Assembly (NCBI GenBank): GCA_026075535.2
Contig: AP026543.1
Span: forward strand, 4,278,001 to 4,342,000
DNA length: 64,000 bases
Reading direction: 5' to 3'
DNA from: Tricholoma matsutake
Taxonomy: Eukaryota > Basidiomycota > Agaricomycetes > Agaricales > Tricholomataceae
Position numbers and translations under genes: made by a program. The notes under the pieces are model-generated. The model was not told the origin of the DNA, made no database searches, and was given only the letters and a program-made list of their open reading frames with translations. Of this stretch, positions 11,598-23,700 are shown piece after piece; position 1 is the first letter of the stretch, and every line of letters starts with the position of its first letter.

Positions 11598-14232
11598 ATG
11601 GACCCGCATTCCAGGCGCTCTCAGTTCAATCAGAGAGCCCCAAAATCAGGTCCAAAATCGGTTAATTACAGGTTTGCAGACCTGATGGCCCAGCCAAAAC
11701 ACACTGTCGACAAACGATCGACGACGGTGCCCAAAAAACCCTCACCACCGGCTTCAGCATCGCTTCTAATCCAGCGGCCAATTGCCACAAATTCTAGGAT
11801 TAAACAAGATGAGAAATATCGCAAGGACATGTATCTTGCCTTCGTTAATAACGCGTTGCAGCAGAAGTCGAATGTGAGTGGATATCTCGCGATCACACGA
11901 GCATAACCCATGGTTATGATCCAGGGCAACACGGAAACATTCGATGAGCTTGTGAACCAATTCAACCCCAACTTATCGCAGGGACAAGGTGTGCCACAGC
12001 TGGCTCAACTACGCCTCTGGATCTCAGCTTTCTCGCATGTCGTCTCACGGCTCGAAAGAACACACTCTGCGCTGGTCGACGCCATTGTCAACATGCCATG
12101 GACAACACTGGATAATGCCACCGTCAAATCATATACCGTCTTCATGGGCATGGTGGTCAGCGCCCGGCCCGAATATCTCTCCCTCGTGTTAGGCAAGATT
12201 GCTCAAGGATTCACTCATCGTGTGTATTATATCTCTTTTAAACATCTCGCACGAATTGAAAGTGTCTCTTTCCCAGAATCCGGCATCCAAGCACTCAACG
12301 CAGGAATGCCTGAAGGGTCGGCCAGTCCGTTGACGCGTCGTGTGATATATGACAGATTACACTACCTTCTTCAGCACCTGATTTCGCTCATCCCAACGCT
12401 CCCGTCTACCCTACAGCCCTTGCTTGTGCGCAACTTTCCACACAAGCGACAAAACCAGGTCGTACAGACCACATACATCCGAAATCTGCTGCGAATTTCC
12501 ACGTACTGCCCCGAACTTGCCGACAAGATCTTGGCTACAATTATTGATCGTACAATCCAAATAGATGTACGTGGTGGTTTACTATATAGAACTGCGATGC
12601 TGAATGGCGCGTAACCCAGGTCGAGATTCAAGTAGAGCTAGAAGAGTTGGAACAGGAAGAGGTTTCACAAGACCAGGATGTATTTGAATTAGATCCATTT
12701 GATACAGTCATCGGACAAGAAGGTACCGATTCTGATTCTGATTCTGACGGTGGAGGTGAAGGGGACAACTTGAGTGATCTATCTTCTGATGCTGGGGATA
12801 TGGACGATAAAGCACAACCATTCGAAATCGAAATAAATGCCAAGCACATCCTTGAAATGGTCAAGAAGCTAGATGCGATTCTATTCCTCATTTTTGACCA
12901 CTTCCACCGGGCGCACACGTCAATAACGACGTCGGGTTCACTTCCTCTTCCCCTGTGTGACCTCCCTCCCTTACCCCCATTAACCCCACGGTTTTCTCCT
13001 CCTGGCACACCCACATTATCTCAACTTGAACCCTCAGCCGGCAAACAAACTACCTCAATTTCCGATACGCCACCACCCCCATCATCTCTACCCACATCTC
13101 AATGTGAATCCTCCGAACGCAGCAAAACTTTCCTGCGCACACAATTCCACACCCTTCTCTCCATTTTCGACCGTACCATACTTCGCACCTTCAAGTCGCG
13201 ATACACCCAGTTCCTTATCTTCTGGTACACATCCCTTGATCCTGAATTCTCCGACATCTTCCAAGGCATGCTTGTCGACCGTGCCCTGTTTGAGAACAGC
13301 GCAGACAGTACGACGCAGAACAATACCCCTGCTTTGACGCGCGCGGCCGCCGCATCCTACCTTGGCAGTTTTGTCAGTCGGGCGGTATTTGTGGACCGAG
13401 AGGGTGCACGGAGAGTCGTCGGGGTGTTGTGCGAGTTCCTCCGAGCTCATCTAGAGGCCATCGAGGAGCTGGTCAGGGGAGGCGCGCATGTCACGGGCGG
13501 CATGCCACAGAACACAGTATTTTACGCCGTTACGCAGGCAGTGTTTCTGATTTTCTGCTTTCGGTGGAGAGACTTGTTAGAGGATGAACCGGAAGAGGAT
13601 GGGCTCCTGATTGGGAAGGGAGGGAAAAAGTGGATGCCCCAATTGAACGTGCTGCAGAGAGTGGTGGCTTCTATTCTCAATCCTCTCCGAGTAGGGCCCA
13701 CTCCATATCTTTTGTATAGTAAAACTGACGACATATTGCACAGGTGTGCTCACCGAACGTAGTGATGCAGTTCGCCAGAGTGGCGCACGCGACTGACTTC
13801 ATCTATTGCTATACGATCCTTGAGTCCAACAAGCGTTCCGAGTACAGACCATCAAGCATGGAGGGTCATGCAACGATTCCGGCCCGCCCAGCATCCATTG
13901 CGTTTCATCCAACAATGCTTGGTGGAAGTATCGATGCAGAGCTGAACACATTCTTCCCGTTCGACCCGTATCGCCTCCCTAAGTCGAATGTGTATATCCG
14001 GGCCGTATACCGGGAATGGTCGACTGTCGCTATTGACGACGAAGATGAAGAAGAGGAGGAGGAGGAAGACGATTATGGTCACAGTGACCGAAGTGACGTT
14101 GGGTTCAGCACCCAGTTGAAGATACCCCGATTGAATGATCAAGGGGGTGATGAGGAAGGGCTTGGGGAGTCATTAGGACAGATGAGCATCAGTCCTTTAC
14201 GGCCTTCTGTCTATACTTCTGTCTATGCTTAA
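11598..14232 (+). CDS. RRN3: RRN3/TIF-IA, RNA polymerase I initiation factor
   Basis: Rrn3 bridges RNA polymerase I to promoter-bound core factor and is a growth-regulated switch for rRNA synthesis. The spliced product has a basic N-terminus, a helical-repeat body (LRLWISAFSHVVSRLERTH; NMPWTTLDNATVKSY; YDRLHYLLQHLISLIPTLP; NLLRISTYCPELADKIL), then VEIQVELEELEQEE leading to an acidic, serine-rich insertion, as in other Rrn3 proteins. The late family signature NVVMQFARVAHATDFIYCY spans an intron whose donor is at CTCCGA|GTAGGG and acceptor at TGCACAG|GTG (exon resumes near 13744). The tail carries a long Asp/Glu run (about 14038-14072). Introns lie near 11873-11929, 12220-12279, 12569-12621 and 13690-13743. 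The proline-rich stretch around 12950-13100 is an unconserved loop. Confidence 0.92.
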
Positions 14233-14975
14233 CTATATTCTTCTCTTCTCTTCTTTTCTTTGCACTGCTGTTCTGTTGGTTGTTAACTATATTGTATCTA
14301 CGTAGCACTGCATCTATCATCTCTGGGCACCTACTTACCTTGTTATCAGTAGGCGATATATATCAGCAACAGCACTGGTATGACTTGTACCCGGCGCCTC
14401 AATAGCGGAGGACGCCATCACGCTCTTCAAGAACGCAGTGCGTAAAGAGCGCCTGCATATTTGAATTTACGGCCTTGCAGACTCGGTGTCTGAAAAATAA
14501 ATGAGAATCATGATTCATATACATAGCAGGGCTATCTGTACTCCAAATTATATGGTTGCGTACATAGCTCAGGCCAATTTCCATCTTGAGACGTTGGTGC
14601 TGAGTTCAATTTCCGCTGTTGCAAAATATGTTTTTATGGTAGATGAATCTGGAGATGGCATCTGCCACATCCGACAGATTTTTTCTCGAGTTAAAACATG
14701 AATCATGATATTACATGTCATACTTTCTCTTCTCGTGTAAGTAGTAAATTTCTGCAAAGTGGCCAACAAGTAGCCAACGATGCAACATTTTGCCACTTTG
14801 CGTGACTTAATTTTAAGCTCACTTGTACATCGATTTTCAAGCAATAATTCAGTTTTATCCACCCTGCCTGCAGCTATATATTACTTTGTGCTACAGTATT
14901 GTTTGACGTTGTTACGATCTGAGGTCGATGGTGTCGTGAATTGATTCGTAAACGATTCCTAAATCTGAATTTTAA
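14233..14975. other. intergenic stretch, AT-rich
   Basis: These 743 bp lie between the RRN3 stop and the nucleoside hydrolase start. I see no supported gene, RNA gene or repeat. The open frames are short and unlike anything recognisable. Confidence 0.5.
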
Positions 14976-16304
14976 ATGCAATTCGAAGGCACTGAACTGG
15001 ACTTCGCAAGAACAGGCATGAAGCATGTCTGGTTAGATGTCGATCCGGTATGTTTGCTGTTCTAGGGCTCTGTAACATCTATAAAATGGTACAGGGTCAT
15101 GACGATGCAACAGCGATTATGCTTGCTATCCATTGCACAAACATCCACCTCCTGGGCGTGTCAACGGTGAAATTCCGCGCGTGCTCAATCTTTCAACATG
15201 CGCATTAAGTTCGTCGAAATACACTTATAGACACACGGAAACGCGAGCAGTGAACTCACAGCTGTAAATGCAGCCAGGTGCCTACTTGCTTTCGGTGCTC
15301 AACCGCATGTCCGCGTTTACCCCGGTGCCTCGAAGCCTCTCCTAGTTGCTGCAAAGTCCGATCCAGAGATTCATGGTGACGATGGACTAGGGGGCGTTGA
15401 AGGCCTTCCACCGGCTGATAGTCCAGAGGTCTTGGCGTTATTCGCGACCAGTGAGGATGGATCTACGGTCAGGGCACTCGAAGGAATGGCAAAGTCTGTG
15501 AAGGAGACATGGAGCAAGGGTGCTGGTCAAAAGGTCACTGTTGTCTCTAGTGGCCCCATGACGAACATAGCGCTGTTTATCAGCGTCTATCCCGACTTGT
15601 TGGACGCGGTAGATGAGTTCGTCTTCATGGGTGGAGGTGTTGGAATAGGGAACAGGTCTGCTGTTGCGGAATATAATATTCTATGCGATCGTGAGTTCTA
15701 CCTCCAAGCACGTGAACTGCCTTTAAGACTCCCAACCAGCTCATGCAACTCAGATTGTTCTCGATACCCCAGTCAAAAAGACCATGATCCCGATCAATGT
15801 TACGCATACTGCGATAGTGACAAAGCACATACAAGCTCTGCTTCTAAACTCAGGCGCTGCACAACCGTCCGACGACATCCTTCCTCCTCCCGCATCTAAT
15901 TTACGCCATACCCTGTCAACTCTTATCACTTTCTTCGGGGATTCATATAAGTCCACATTTGGCTTTAATGACGGCCCTCCTCTGCATGATGCCCTGACTG
16001 TCGGATACGTATCAAACCCAGAATTGTTCAAGACCACCCGCTACCGCGTCGATGTTGAGCTCAATGGAAAGCATTGCATGGGTGAAACTGTGGTGGACAT
16101 TTGGCAATATCGGGACTGCGATGATTCGTGGGGATCGAATGGTAGAAACTGTTTGGTCGCGCAATCTCTGGACGTAAGTCCTTCTGATGGCCAATACGAT
16201 CCCGACTGCTGACTATCAGAATGCAGGTGCCCGCATTCTTTAACATTCTCCTAGAATGTGTGTCTCGATGTGATGCGGTTTCCCCACTGAATTCCAGTGG
16301 ATGA
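14976..16304 (+). CDS. URH1: inosine-uridine nucleoside hydrolase (URH1-like)
   Basis: Hydrolyses ribonucleosides to base plus ribose in nucleoside salvage. The calcium-binding signature DVDPGHDDATAIM is completed by the first splice (exon ends at CCG before GTATGT). The product continues with THGNASSELTAVNAARCLL, HGDDGLGGVEGLPP, VTVVSSGPMTNIALF, DEFVFMGGG, AEYNILCDPHATQIVLDTPV (completed by an intron using acceptor AACCAG near 15738), INVTHTAIVT, and the catalytic-side motif GPPLHDALTVGY. The last exon begins at GTGCCC near 16228 and ends VSPLNSSG. Every metal and active-site motif is in place, so the gene looks functional. A decayed copy of its 3' end sits about 0.9 kb downstream. Confidence 0.9.
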
Positions 16305-16378
16305 ACGTGGTACTCATAATGGCTCACACTCTGATGGGGCAGAATCACTAAAAGCATATAAATGTAAGGTACAGACTG

Positions 16379-16653
16379 AGAATGTGCCCGACTCGTAATG
16401 AATGCGTTAGTTGGGTTTGGTTATATTTAGCCTGAATCTCATGGACGCCAGCCTAGGGTTCTGTAATATTCCTACCAGATGTGCCAGCCGGTTGCCATTC
16501 TGCGAGCCAGTTCTTTATGGCAGCCAGTGCATAAGTTTGCACTGCGCCCACGGTAGGATCAGCAAGGCCAGATCGTTGTTGGAAAGTGCCCAAGGAACGA
16601 CGGGTGTGGTCTTAAAGAAGTGATTGGAGGAAGCTGAGTGCCATTCAAACTCT
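16379..16653 (-). pseudogene. broken S28 peptidase copy (C-terminal and N-terminal pieces fused)
   Basis: This stretch matches two separate parts of the intact S28 gene further right. Positions about 16379-16574 align with its 3' end (about 17300-17500), sharing runs such as TTTGCACTGCGCCCACGG. Positions about 16575-16653 align with its 5' end (about 19453-19547), sharing GGAAAGTGCCCAAGGA and GGAGGAAGCTGAGTGCC. The roughly 1.9 kb that should lie between is missing, and the reading frame is destroyed. It is therefore an internally deleted, decayed paralogue on the same strand as the intact gene. Confidence 0.8.
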
Positions 16654-16979
16654 TGGTCGGCTGTGAAGATTTAGTCTCCCCGTAGTCAGACTATAAGTTC
16701 GTGTCTTTTTTGGTGGGAGGAGGACTCAATACTAAGTCTATAATGTCATGCGGCACATGATTTTTCTTAAGTTGGCTACTCGGAAGTATACAAACATAGC
16801 TACGTTTGGTAAGTAATACTCAATTGGGACCTATATTATGGATTATAGGTTATGGCCTCCCCGCCTACCTACTCTAGAGGTACGCGTATCACTGTCGCCA
16901 TATAAAAGGCACGCGATATCAGAACCAAAGCAAGAATAGAACGAAAGTTTGCAAAGGCGGATGCATTGAAGGAAGATGG

Positions 16980-17210
16980 AGACGACCAAGGTGACACGCA
17001 ACGCGGTGGTCTGATGATGTGTAGCACAAGTACATACCACCTTCCGCGCTCCTGGCAGGTTGGTGCACATCATAGAAACGACTTGGTGGAATCCCTATAG
17101 ACGTAGGTTCCTCCTGGTGGTCAAAATGAAAAATTGCCAATCATCTATAATCTTCTGCAATACGTGTCTCGATGCGATACAGTTTCTCGTCTGAAATCGC
17201 AGCATTCTAC
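16980..17210 (+). pseudogene. decayed 3' end of a second nucleoside hydrolase copy
   Basis: About 17073-17124 aligns without gaps to 16141-16192 of the intact nucleoside hydrolase (end of its penultimate exon and start of its last intron), including the GACGTA splice donor region. About 17140-17195 aligns with the last exon, sharing GTGTCTCGATG. Similarity to the left of 17073 is weaker. No reading frame survives. Its position, just before the intact S28 gene and pointing toward it, mirrors the intact hydrolase next to the broken S28 copy. Confidence 0.65.
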
Positions 17211-17295
17211 TCCATGATTCACTGACTTGATCAAAACCTGAATTATATAAATCTCCTTACATCATTTGTATATACGAGTATAAAGTATATATTGC

Positions 17296-19712
17296 TCAGA
17301 ATGTACCTGAACTCTTAAAGAACGCATTCACGGGTTTGGGACTCTGGATATTCTCCTGACCGACATCAGGTTCGCTCCCGCCTGTGACATTCTTCGTAGG
17401 TGAAATGCCGCTCGGTTTCCATTGCGCGAGCCAGCCTTTCATGGCAGCGAGTGCAGCAGTTTGCACTGCGCCCACGGTGGGATCAGCAAGGCCGGATGAA
17501 GTTCCCATATCAGTGCAATGGAAACCATCACCCACTTTGATCGGCTGCTGAGGGGTGCTCGGAATGAAGAGCCCATCCGCAGAGACGGTGGCATCTCTCC
17601 ATGGATCACCTACAGGAGCCCGCGTTATTGTGCACGCAAATGAATGGCATGGGATACACTTACGAATGCCGTTAGCAAAGAACAGACGGTTTTCTCTCAC
17701 ATTCCAGCCGTGGTATTTCAGGTTGGTGGCTATAGTTTGCACTTGAGGAAGTTGTGGGAATGCAGCAGGGAACATTAATTGACATTGTCGCTATCATTAA
17801 TCCGCTTGTCAGCATAGCAAACAAGTGCTTCCACACCAACACGGACCAGATCATAAGGAGGTTGAATCAGACGGCTGACAAGTGATGGGTACCATACTGG
17901 TGCCCCTTCCTATTGACGAGATATCAGTAATCAAAGATGCTTCAAAGAATAACAGTCATACCTGGAGATAGCCTACTTCGTTACATCTGAAATTGGAATC
18001 AAATATAATCAACCGGTGCAGATAATAATAAATAATCCTCACACTATCCAGAACCAAGAACGTGAAGCGTTATCCACTCTAGTGTCTGTGTAATATGCTT
18101 GTGTTGCGTTGTACGTCCCCAGACAGTCCCTGAAGTGCAAGATCAGCTTCTACTGCACGCAATCGTCAGTACTATCATCAGCTCACTCAGCAGTCATGTT
18201 ACCACAGACTTCAGGAAATGAAATTCAGCTTTCTAGGACAGGAGAGGTATCAGGGAAGAGGACTTGCGTATTGGGAAATATGCGGTCTTGAAATAAGCGG
18301 CCCATGCAGGAAGTGCATGATCCAGGCCCCATCCACTTGCAGGTGCATTGGTTCCATTTTTGACTTCCAAAGCATCACAGAATTTGTAGAATAAGGCCCC
18401 TGGGCCAGTAGTCGGTTGCAGTGACTGCCAATCCCAGAGATTGTTGCGGACTAAATTCGGAGGTGACTCGAATAAGGGACGGGACCGTCGCTGGCAAAGA
18501 TGCACCTACGAGCGCCTGCAACATCATCCAAGTGGGTCACACCAGTCATCCCAAACATGTCCTTGATGCCTTGAATCGCTGTCGCATTTGTGCCAGTGAA
18601 CGTAGAGTCAATGTGACGTATCACTGCTTGAACGTCCGCAGAGCAGTTCTGAGGCATGTTTTGGCGGATAGGCTCAAAATATTTCCAGAAATCGCTGGAT
18701 AACGGATTATAGTAGAGGACAGTATGACGCACCAGGGGACTCACAGTATGGCCTCGACGACTGCAGAAGATGCATAACCGGCAAAGAAAACCCCGGGTTT
18801 ACTGCAGCATTCGGATGAGAGATTGGGAGGCAAAAATAATAAAAGGAACTTACTTGACCATCGTCCAACTTGTGAGTGCACCTGGTTACCGTGCATCCAA
18901 TCAACACCGGCCGGAACCTTCTGATGAGCAGAGTGAGTCATACCTGCGTAACTTCCTCCTACGAGAATCCAAGGAGCTTCGTCTGGCGTGACTTTATCAC
19001 CTCCGGGCATCGGGAGATTGACATTGTAAGCGAAATAGGCCAGGTCATCGATAGCTTGCTGGATTGTATGAAGCCTCAAGCTTTCCACAGTGAGATCAGG
19101 ACGTGGATTGCTGAGACCGTAGAATCTGTGTTCGAGTACAATTGTAGCTCCATTCTGTTGTTGTGCTGAGCATTAGACAGAGACAAGTTAGATATACGAT
19201 TCGAAGGTAATTCAGGTTAGCTGCGAACCTATGCGACCATTTATGGTGCTGTTCGTAAGGTAATGGTAATATGCTGCCTGAATGTTAGGAGAGGAAGCGC
19301 GAATGAACGAATCAGAACATACGTTGTGCATTTGATTCCCCAGGGGTCATAAGGATGATTGGCCCCCCTCGAGAGAAAGTCAAACGATAAGTAGCAACCA
19401 TCGTGAAATGCACTTACCAGGTTTATAAAATTCCCAAGTATGCCAATAACGTTGTTGGAAAGTGCCCAAGGAAGGACGGGTGTGGTCAATAAGTTGATTA
19501 AAGAAATAAGTAGTAGTAATTGGAGGAAGCTGAGTGCCATTCAAACTCTTGGGTGTGATATTGGCGTCGTCTGTAACGATTGGGATTCCGGGAGGACGCA
19601 TTACATTTCCATGTAGTCGGTCACCTGGAAGAATTGCGCCAATCAATGGCGAAAGAGAAGACAAAGAAGCAAAGAGGAGGATTGATTTCCAGAGGCCAGG
19701 TGTCGTCGCCAT
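17296..19712 (-). CDS. secreted serine peptidase, family S28 (prolyl endo-/carboxypeptidase type)
   Basis: Family S28 enzymes cleave after proline; fungal members are secreted or vacuolar. The product starts with a signal peptide (KSILLFASLSSLSPLIGA). The nucleophile motif GGSYAG is followed by an intron and then ALTSWTMV and PGVFFAGYASSAVVEAI. The long alpha-helical lid contains FWKYFEPIRQNMPQNC and NNLWDWQSLQP. The catalytic acid lies in DPWRDATVS and the catalytic histidine in GFHCTDM near the C-terminus, so the triad is complete. At least ten short introns interrupt the gene. N-glycosylation sequons (NAT, NGT, NVT) fit secretion. The exact splice at several lid exons (18000-18290) is uncertain. 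A broken second copy lies 0.7 kb downstream of its stop. Confidence 0.88.
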
Positions 19713-20769
19713 TGCTGAGGGAATCTATTGAGAGAACTAACAGAGGGGATCGTTGAGCTTCATATTAATATGGAAGTTATTCATGTGGCGGAGGATCATA
19801 CGTACACGCAGGGCCGCATGGCAAAGGAATACAAGTATAGTTCCTGGTGCTGGGGGACACCTCAAAGTTGGTAGCGAACCGAAATAATGCATCGTGGGAC
19901 CAAATGCGTGAGCTCTAGAGCCGCCACGTTGGGAGATACGACCCTATTAGTATAGATCTTTGGGTGTCCACGGCTGGCCGAAGTATCCCATTCGTCCGTA
20001 TTGAGCTCGACTTCGCGACAAGCAAAGAGCATGAAAAGAAAACAGCGTTGCTTTACAGAAACTGGGCTGTAATCGATTCAGAACAGCTTCGATGTTCAAA
20101 GAACGGGAATTCGGGCAAAATTCGGGCAAAATCTGGCCTCGTGGTGAATACAAGCTCTCAACTCCGAGTAGGCGCACAGCGACACGGAACGACGCCCTCC
20201 GATGGAATTTTGATAGGATCATTAGGCGTGGCGTCTTCTCCCACAGTTAGATACATGATTTTTGTGTTTGGTTTATATATGTAGCTGTGAATTTCAATTA
20301 TTGAAAACAGTGTGTAGCGATGCAGAAAGTGACGACTAATGTAAAATACGACGCCATTGCTGTTCCTTCCAACTTAAGTATGGAGAAGGACGCGTGTTTG
20401 AATTAGATGTGGATAAAGTCGGGCAATCCAGTACTTATCAAGCAACCCTTGCAAACCACCTGCAACCATATCCATGTATTCAGGGGAGAGGAAGGCCGCA
20501 GCTTTGCTGAGGATCTTGTCGAGAAGAGCGCCCGCTCTGATCGGACACACTAACCATGCGGTAAGGTGGCTTGTATGGAGGAGCTTTGGTGAAGAATTTA
20601 ACGTTCCAACCCTTCCTGTCCCCGACGTGTCATTTGACTGCGAAGAAGCAATCGACTCACTTCCAAATTCTGCTTCATACCTTGTAGTATGGAATACGAT
20701 AATCATTTTCGCACGTCTCGGTGGGCCCGGTAGATATTAAGAATTATACAGGAGATATGATAGCATGTA
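19713..20769. other. intergenic stretch with unassigned open frames
   Basis: About 1.06 kb between the S28 start and the PAH1 stop. Frames of about 90-110 codons are open on both strands at 20374-20740, but neither shows a known domain and they overlap each other, so I do not call a gene. A short direct repeat of AATTCGGGCAAAAT occurs near 20106-20130. The left part should contain the S28 promoter. Confidence 0.4.
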
Positions 20770-23700
20770 TCACAAGAAGGGAACGTTTTTCATCTCTCCA
20801 GCCGCCAACAAATCTTCGTCAAATGCCTCGTTGCCCACATCATCGTCTACCAATATGTCGTCCTCTTCCGCCCCCTCACCCGCCTCATCTCCAGAGAACG
20901 GTGGCTCATCCTCCTCATCCTCATTCACACCAAAGTGCATCTCGTCCAGTGACCCAGGCATGCTAGTCATACTTCTCCGCCGCTCTCGCCTCCTCCGCCT
21001 CCCATCCGCTCCTAACTCCAAGTCGTCACCATCCTCATCGTCAGAGTCATACGATCCCAATGAAGCTGGGCTTGTACTCCTCCGACTGTAGCCCGTCGCC
21101 ACTGCCGCCGAATGCACGGGGGAGGGCGATAACCTATTAGTGCTTTGTCTGCTCACCAGACTGAAATTCCTCAGTCGGGCCAAGGCACTTTGGTTCGAGG
21201 TATCGGAGCGTGCGCTGAGGGCTGGTGAGGGCGGTGATAGATCTGGGAGAGGGAAGTCCTGCACCGGAGTCTTCCAGTAGTTAAAGTCCGTAAACTCCGG
21301 TGTCCATTTGCGATGGATGGGCGGGAACATTTGGTCCACAAGATCAGTCATATGAATGTACCTATCCAGGGTGATTAATTTAACTAAAGTAATGTATAAA
21401 ACATCGCAGGGAACTTACGAAGACTTATAACCCGCCAGTTCTAATAGCTCCATCTTTACTTCACCCGACGAATCAATGGTAAATATTCGTGCACTGGGAA
21501 CGTTTACGCTTCGGTAAGATAGAGCGTCCGTGATACGATTCCCGAATCCTGCATAAAATGGATTCCGAGAAGCTTCCCCAAACAGACGCTGGATATCCCT
21601 CAAGCAGGCCATTTTGAACACTTCCGGTTTGCGCATAATGACCTCACTGGATAAGTTAAGTTCAGCCAGGACCAAATATATCGGGGCAATGCATACCGAT
21701 GGAACGAGGCCATTAGACGATCAGGGCTCATAATGACCGGACCCTCAGGGAGCTGATAATCATTCTGCTTGACCCCTTTGAGATAATCACGCGTTGCGTC
21801 TGCCTGTCCAATGGCCCGCGACGTGAGGTACATGACCTTGTATCCATTCCGTCTAATATCAGTATACAATTTCGCAACGCCGAGATGGGTCCAGTCCCGT
21901 CCAATCATCGCAAAGACGTGACCCAAGCCATCAGATCTGACGGAAATAAAGTGGTGTCAATATCATATATATTCAAGTAGGTAGTGCCGCAGAATACCCA
22001 CTTCGTTATCGTCCCATCTATGTCGGACACAACGACTAGGTCCGTGGAGTCCCATACAAAGATGCGAGCGGAACAGGCGATCACCCCAGAGGCGGAAAGG
22101 GAGAACGTGATGGGGTTGGCGCCAGGCTTCAGGTTAAGTGCTTTCTGTTTGTAGAGGGAAAGGGTGCGTTCAGTTTCATCACTGAACAAGCAGCGATGGA
22201 AACATACCAGCTGCTCAGAAGTCAACCTTAAGGTTTTTGCGAATTTCCGCTTCGCCGAGGGTGCTTCAGACGAAACGAGAATTGGTGCAACTGCAGTATC
22301 CTTCGCAGGGGTCTGAACGGGAGTTGAGGGTAATGCAGGTGCCGATTGAGAAAGAAGGTTCTCTCTCATCCGCTTCATCTCGAATTTAAGTTCAGCTGGC
22401 GGGGCCATCGTGGCTTGTCCCTGAAATGTGGATGTTAGCCCAATCCGCTTGTAAGAGTTAGATAAGACGCTCACATCCTGCAGAGGCGCTGAGGCTGTTC
22501 CGCGGAGTGTAGGCCTTTCGACTTTACCTTGGGAGGGGGAGGTTTTGTCGTTGCGTTCATCAGTATCTATGTTGTTGTTCAGCGCAGCGCTGGGCTTGCC
22601 ACGCCGACCACGGTTCCACCATTGTACCCACGACGAAGTGCGTTTTCCAGGTGGCTTTTCCGGTGGCTCTGATTTTGACCGCGTGTGGTGTTGTCGGTCA
22701 TGCACCTGCTCGTGTAAATCTGATGAATGTGGTGAAGGCTCGGCATCTGCGTGGTGGTCATCAGAAGGAGTAGCCGAAACAGGAATGCCAGGTTTTGCAC
22801 GCTGTAGAAGAGCTGTGTCGCGCCATTTACCAAGCGCCCGCATGATGGGAGATCCGTCGTTGCGTGCGATGTATCTACGAGGAGAGAATAAACTTCGACT
22901 ACACTGAGACGGTTACAAGGTCATGGCTTACCGCTCACCAGCCCACCGTACCACAAGCCTTGGATCATCAACGAGATCGTCATCGTCCAAGAACCTATAA
23001 AAGTCGATCTTCCTAAGCGAAAATAGCCTAGAAGCTTCCATTTCTCCTAGTTTGCCAAGCTTCTGCGTTCCACCAGGCCCGCCATATCGATTCCGCCTTC
23101 CCCTCACCTTGGCCAACTCTCCGGACTCCTCAAGATCAGACATCGGACCGTCTACATTCGCTATACCTTCTGTATGCGATATCAGACTCAGCTCAAACAT
23201 AATCTCCCTCCCATCAATTGAAAGTAGGAAGCGCGTCGGGTCTGAAGGGGAAGGCTTTAGCCTCCCTCCCCTCCCGAAAGCCAGCAGTGTCGCATCTATA
23301 TCTCCAATACCGTCTCCAATACCGTACGGGGCTTCACCTGAGTCACCCACCTGTTTCGACTCACCAAACATCTCATGATCTTCAGGGAGCTCCCTATGTT
23401 TCCTCTTCTTTGACGGACTCCCTTCTAGCTCAGGGGGTACGCTATGGCTTCTGCCATGCTCATGTTCACTCTCCCGATCCTGTTGTTCTTCGGATACGTC
23501 AACTGAACTAAGACCCGATATTTCCATGTTTGTCATTCCTTTCCCTTTCCCCCAAGACCTTCCGCCGAATGTCGTCTTCATGGGTGACGGCTGTGGAAAC
23601 GCACCCCACTCCCAGGAATACTCTTGAGTAGGTGAGAGGAGCGACAGAGGTGTAGAGGAGGGCGAGGTGGTTTGATTCTGCGATGAGGGTCCCGGGAGAT

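Noticed and set aside
20374..20740. Overlapping open frames on both strands downstream of PAH1
   Set aside because: Neither resembles a known protein, and being open on both strands points to chance; kept only as an unassigned stretch.
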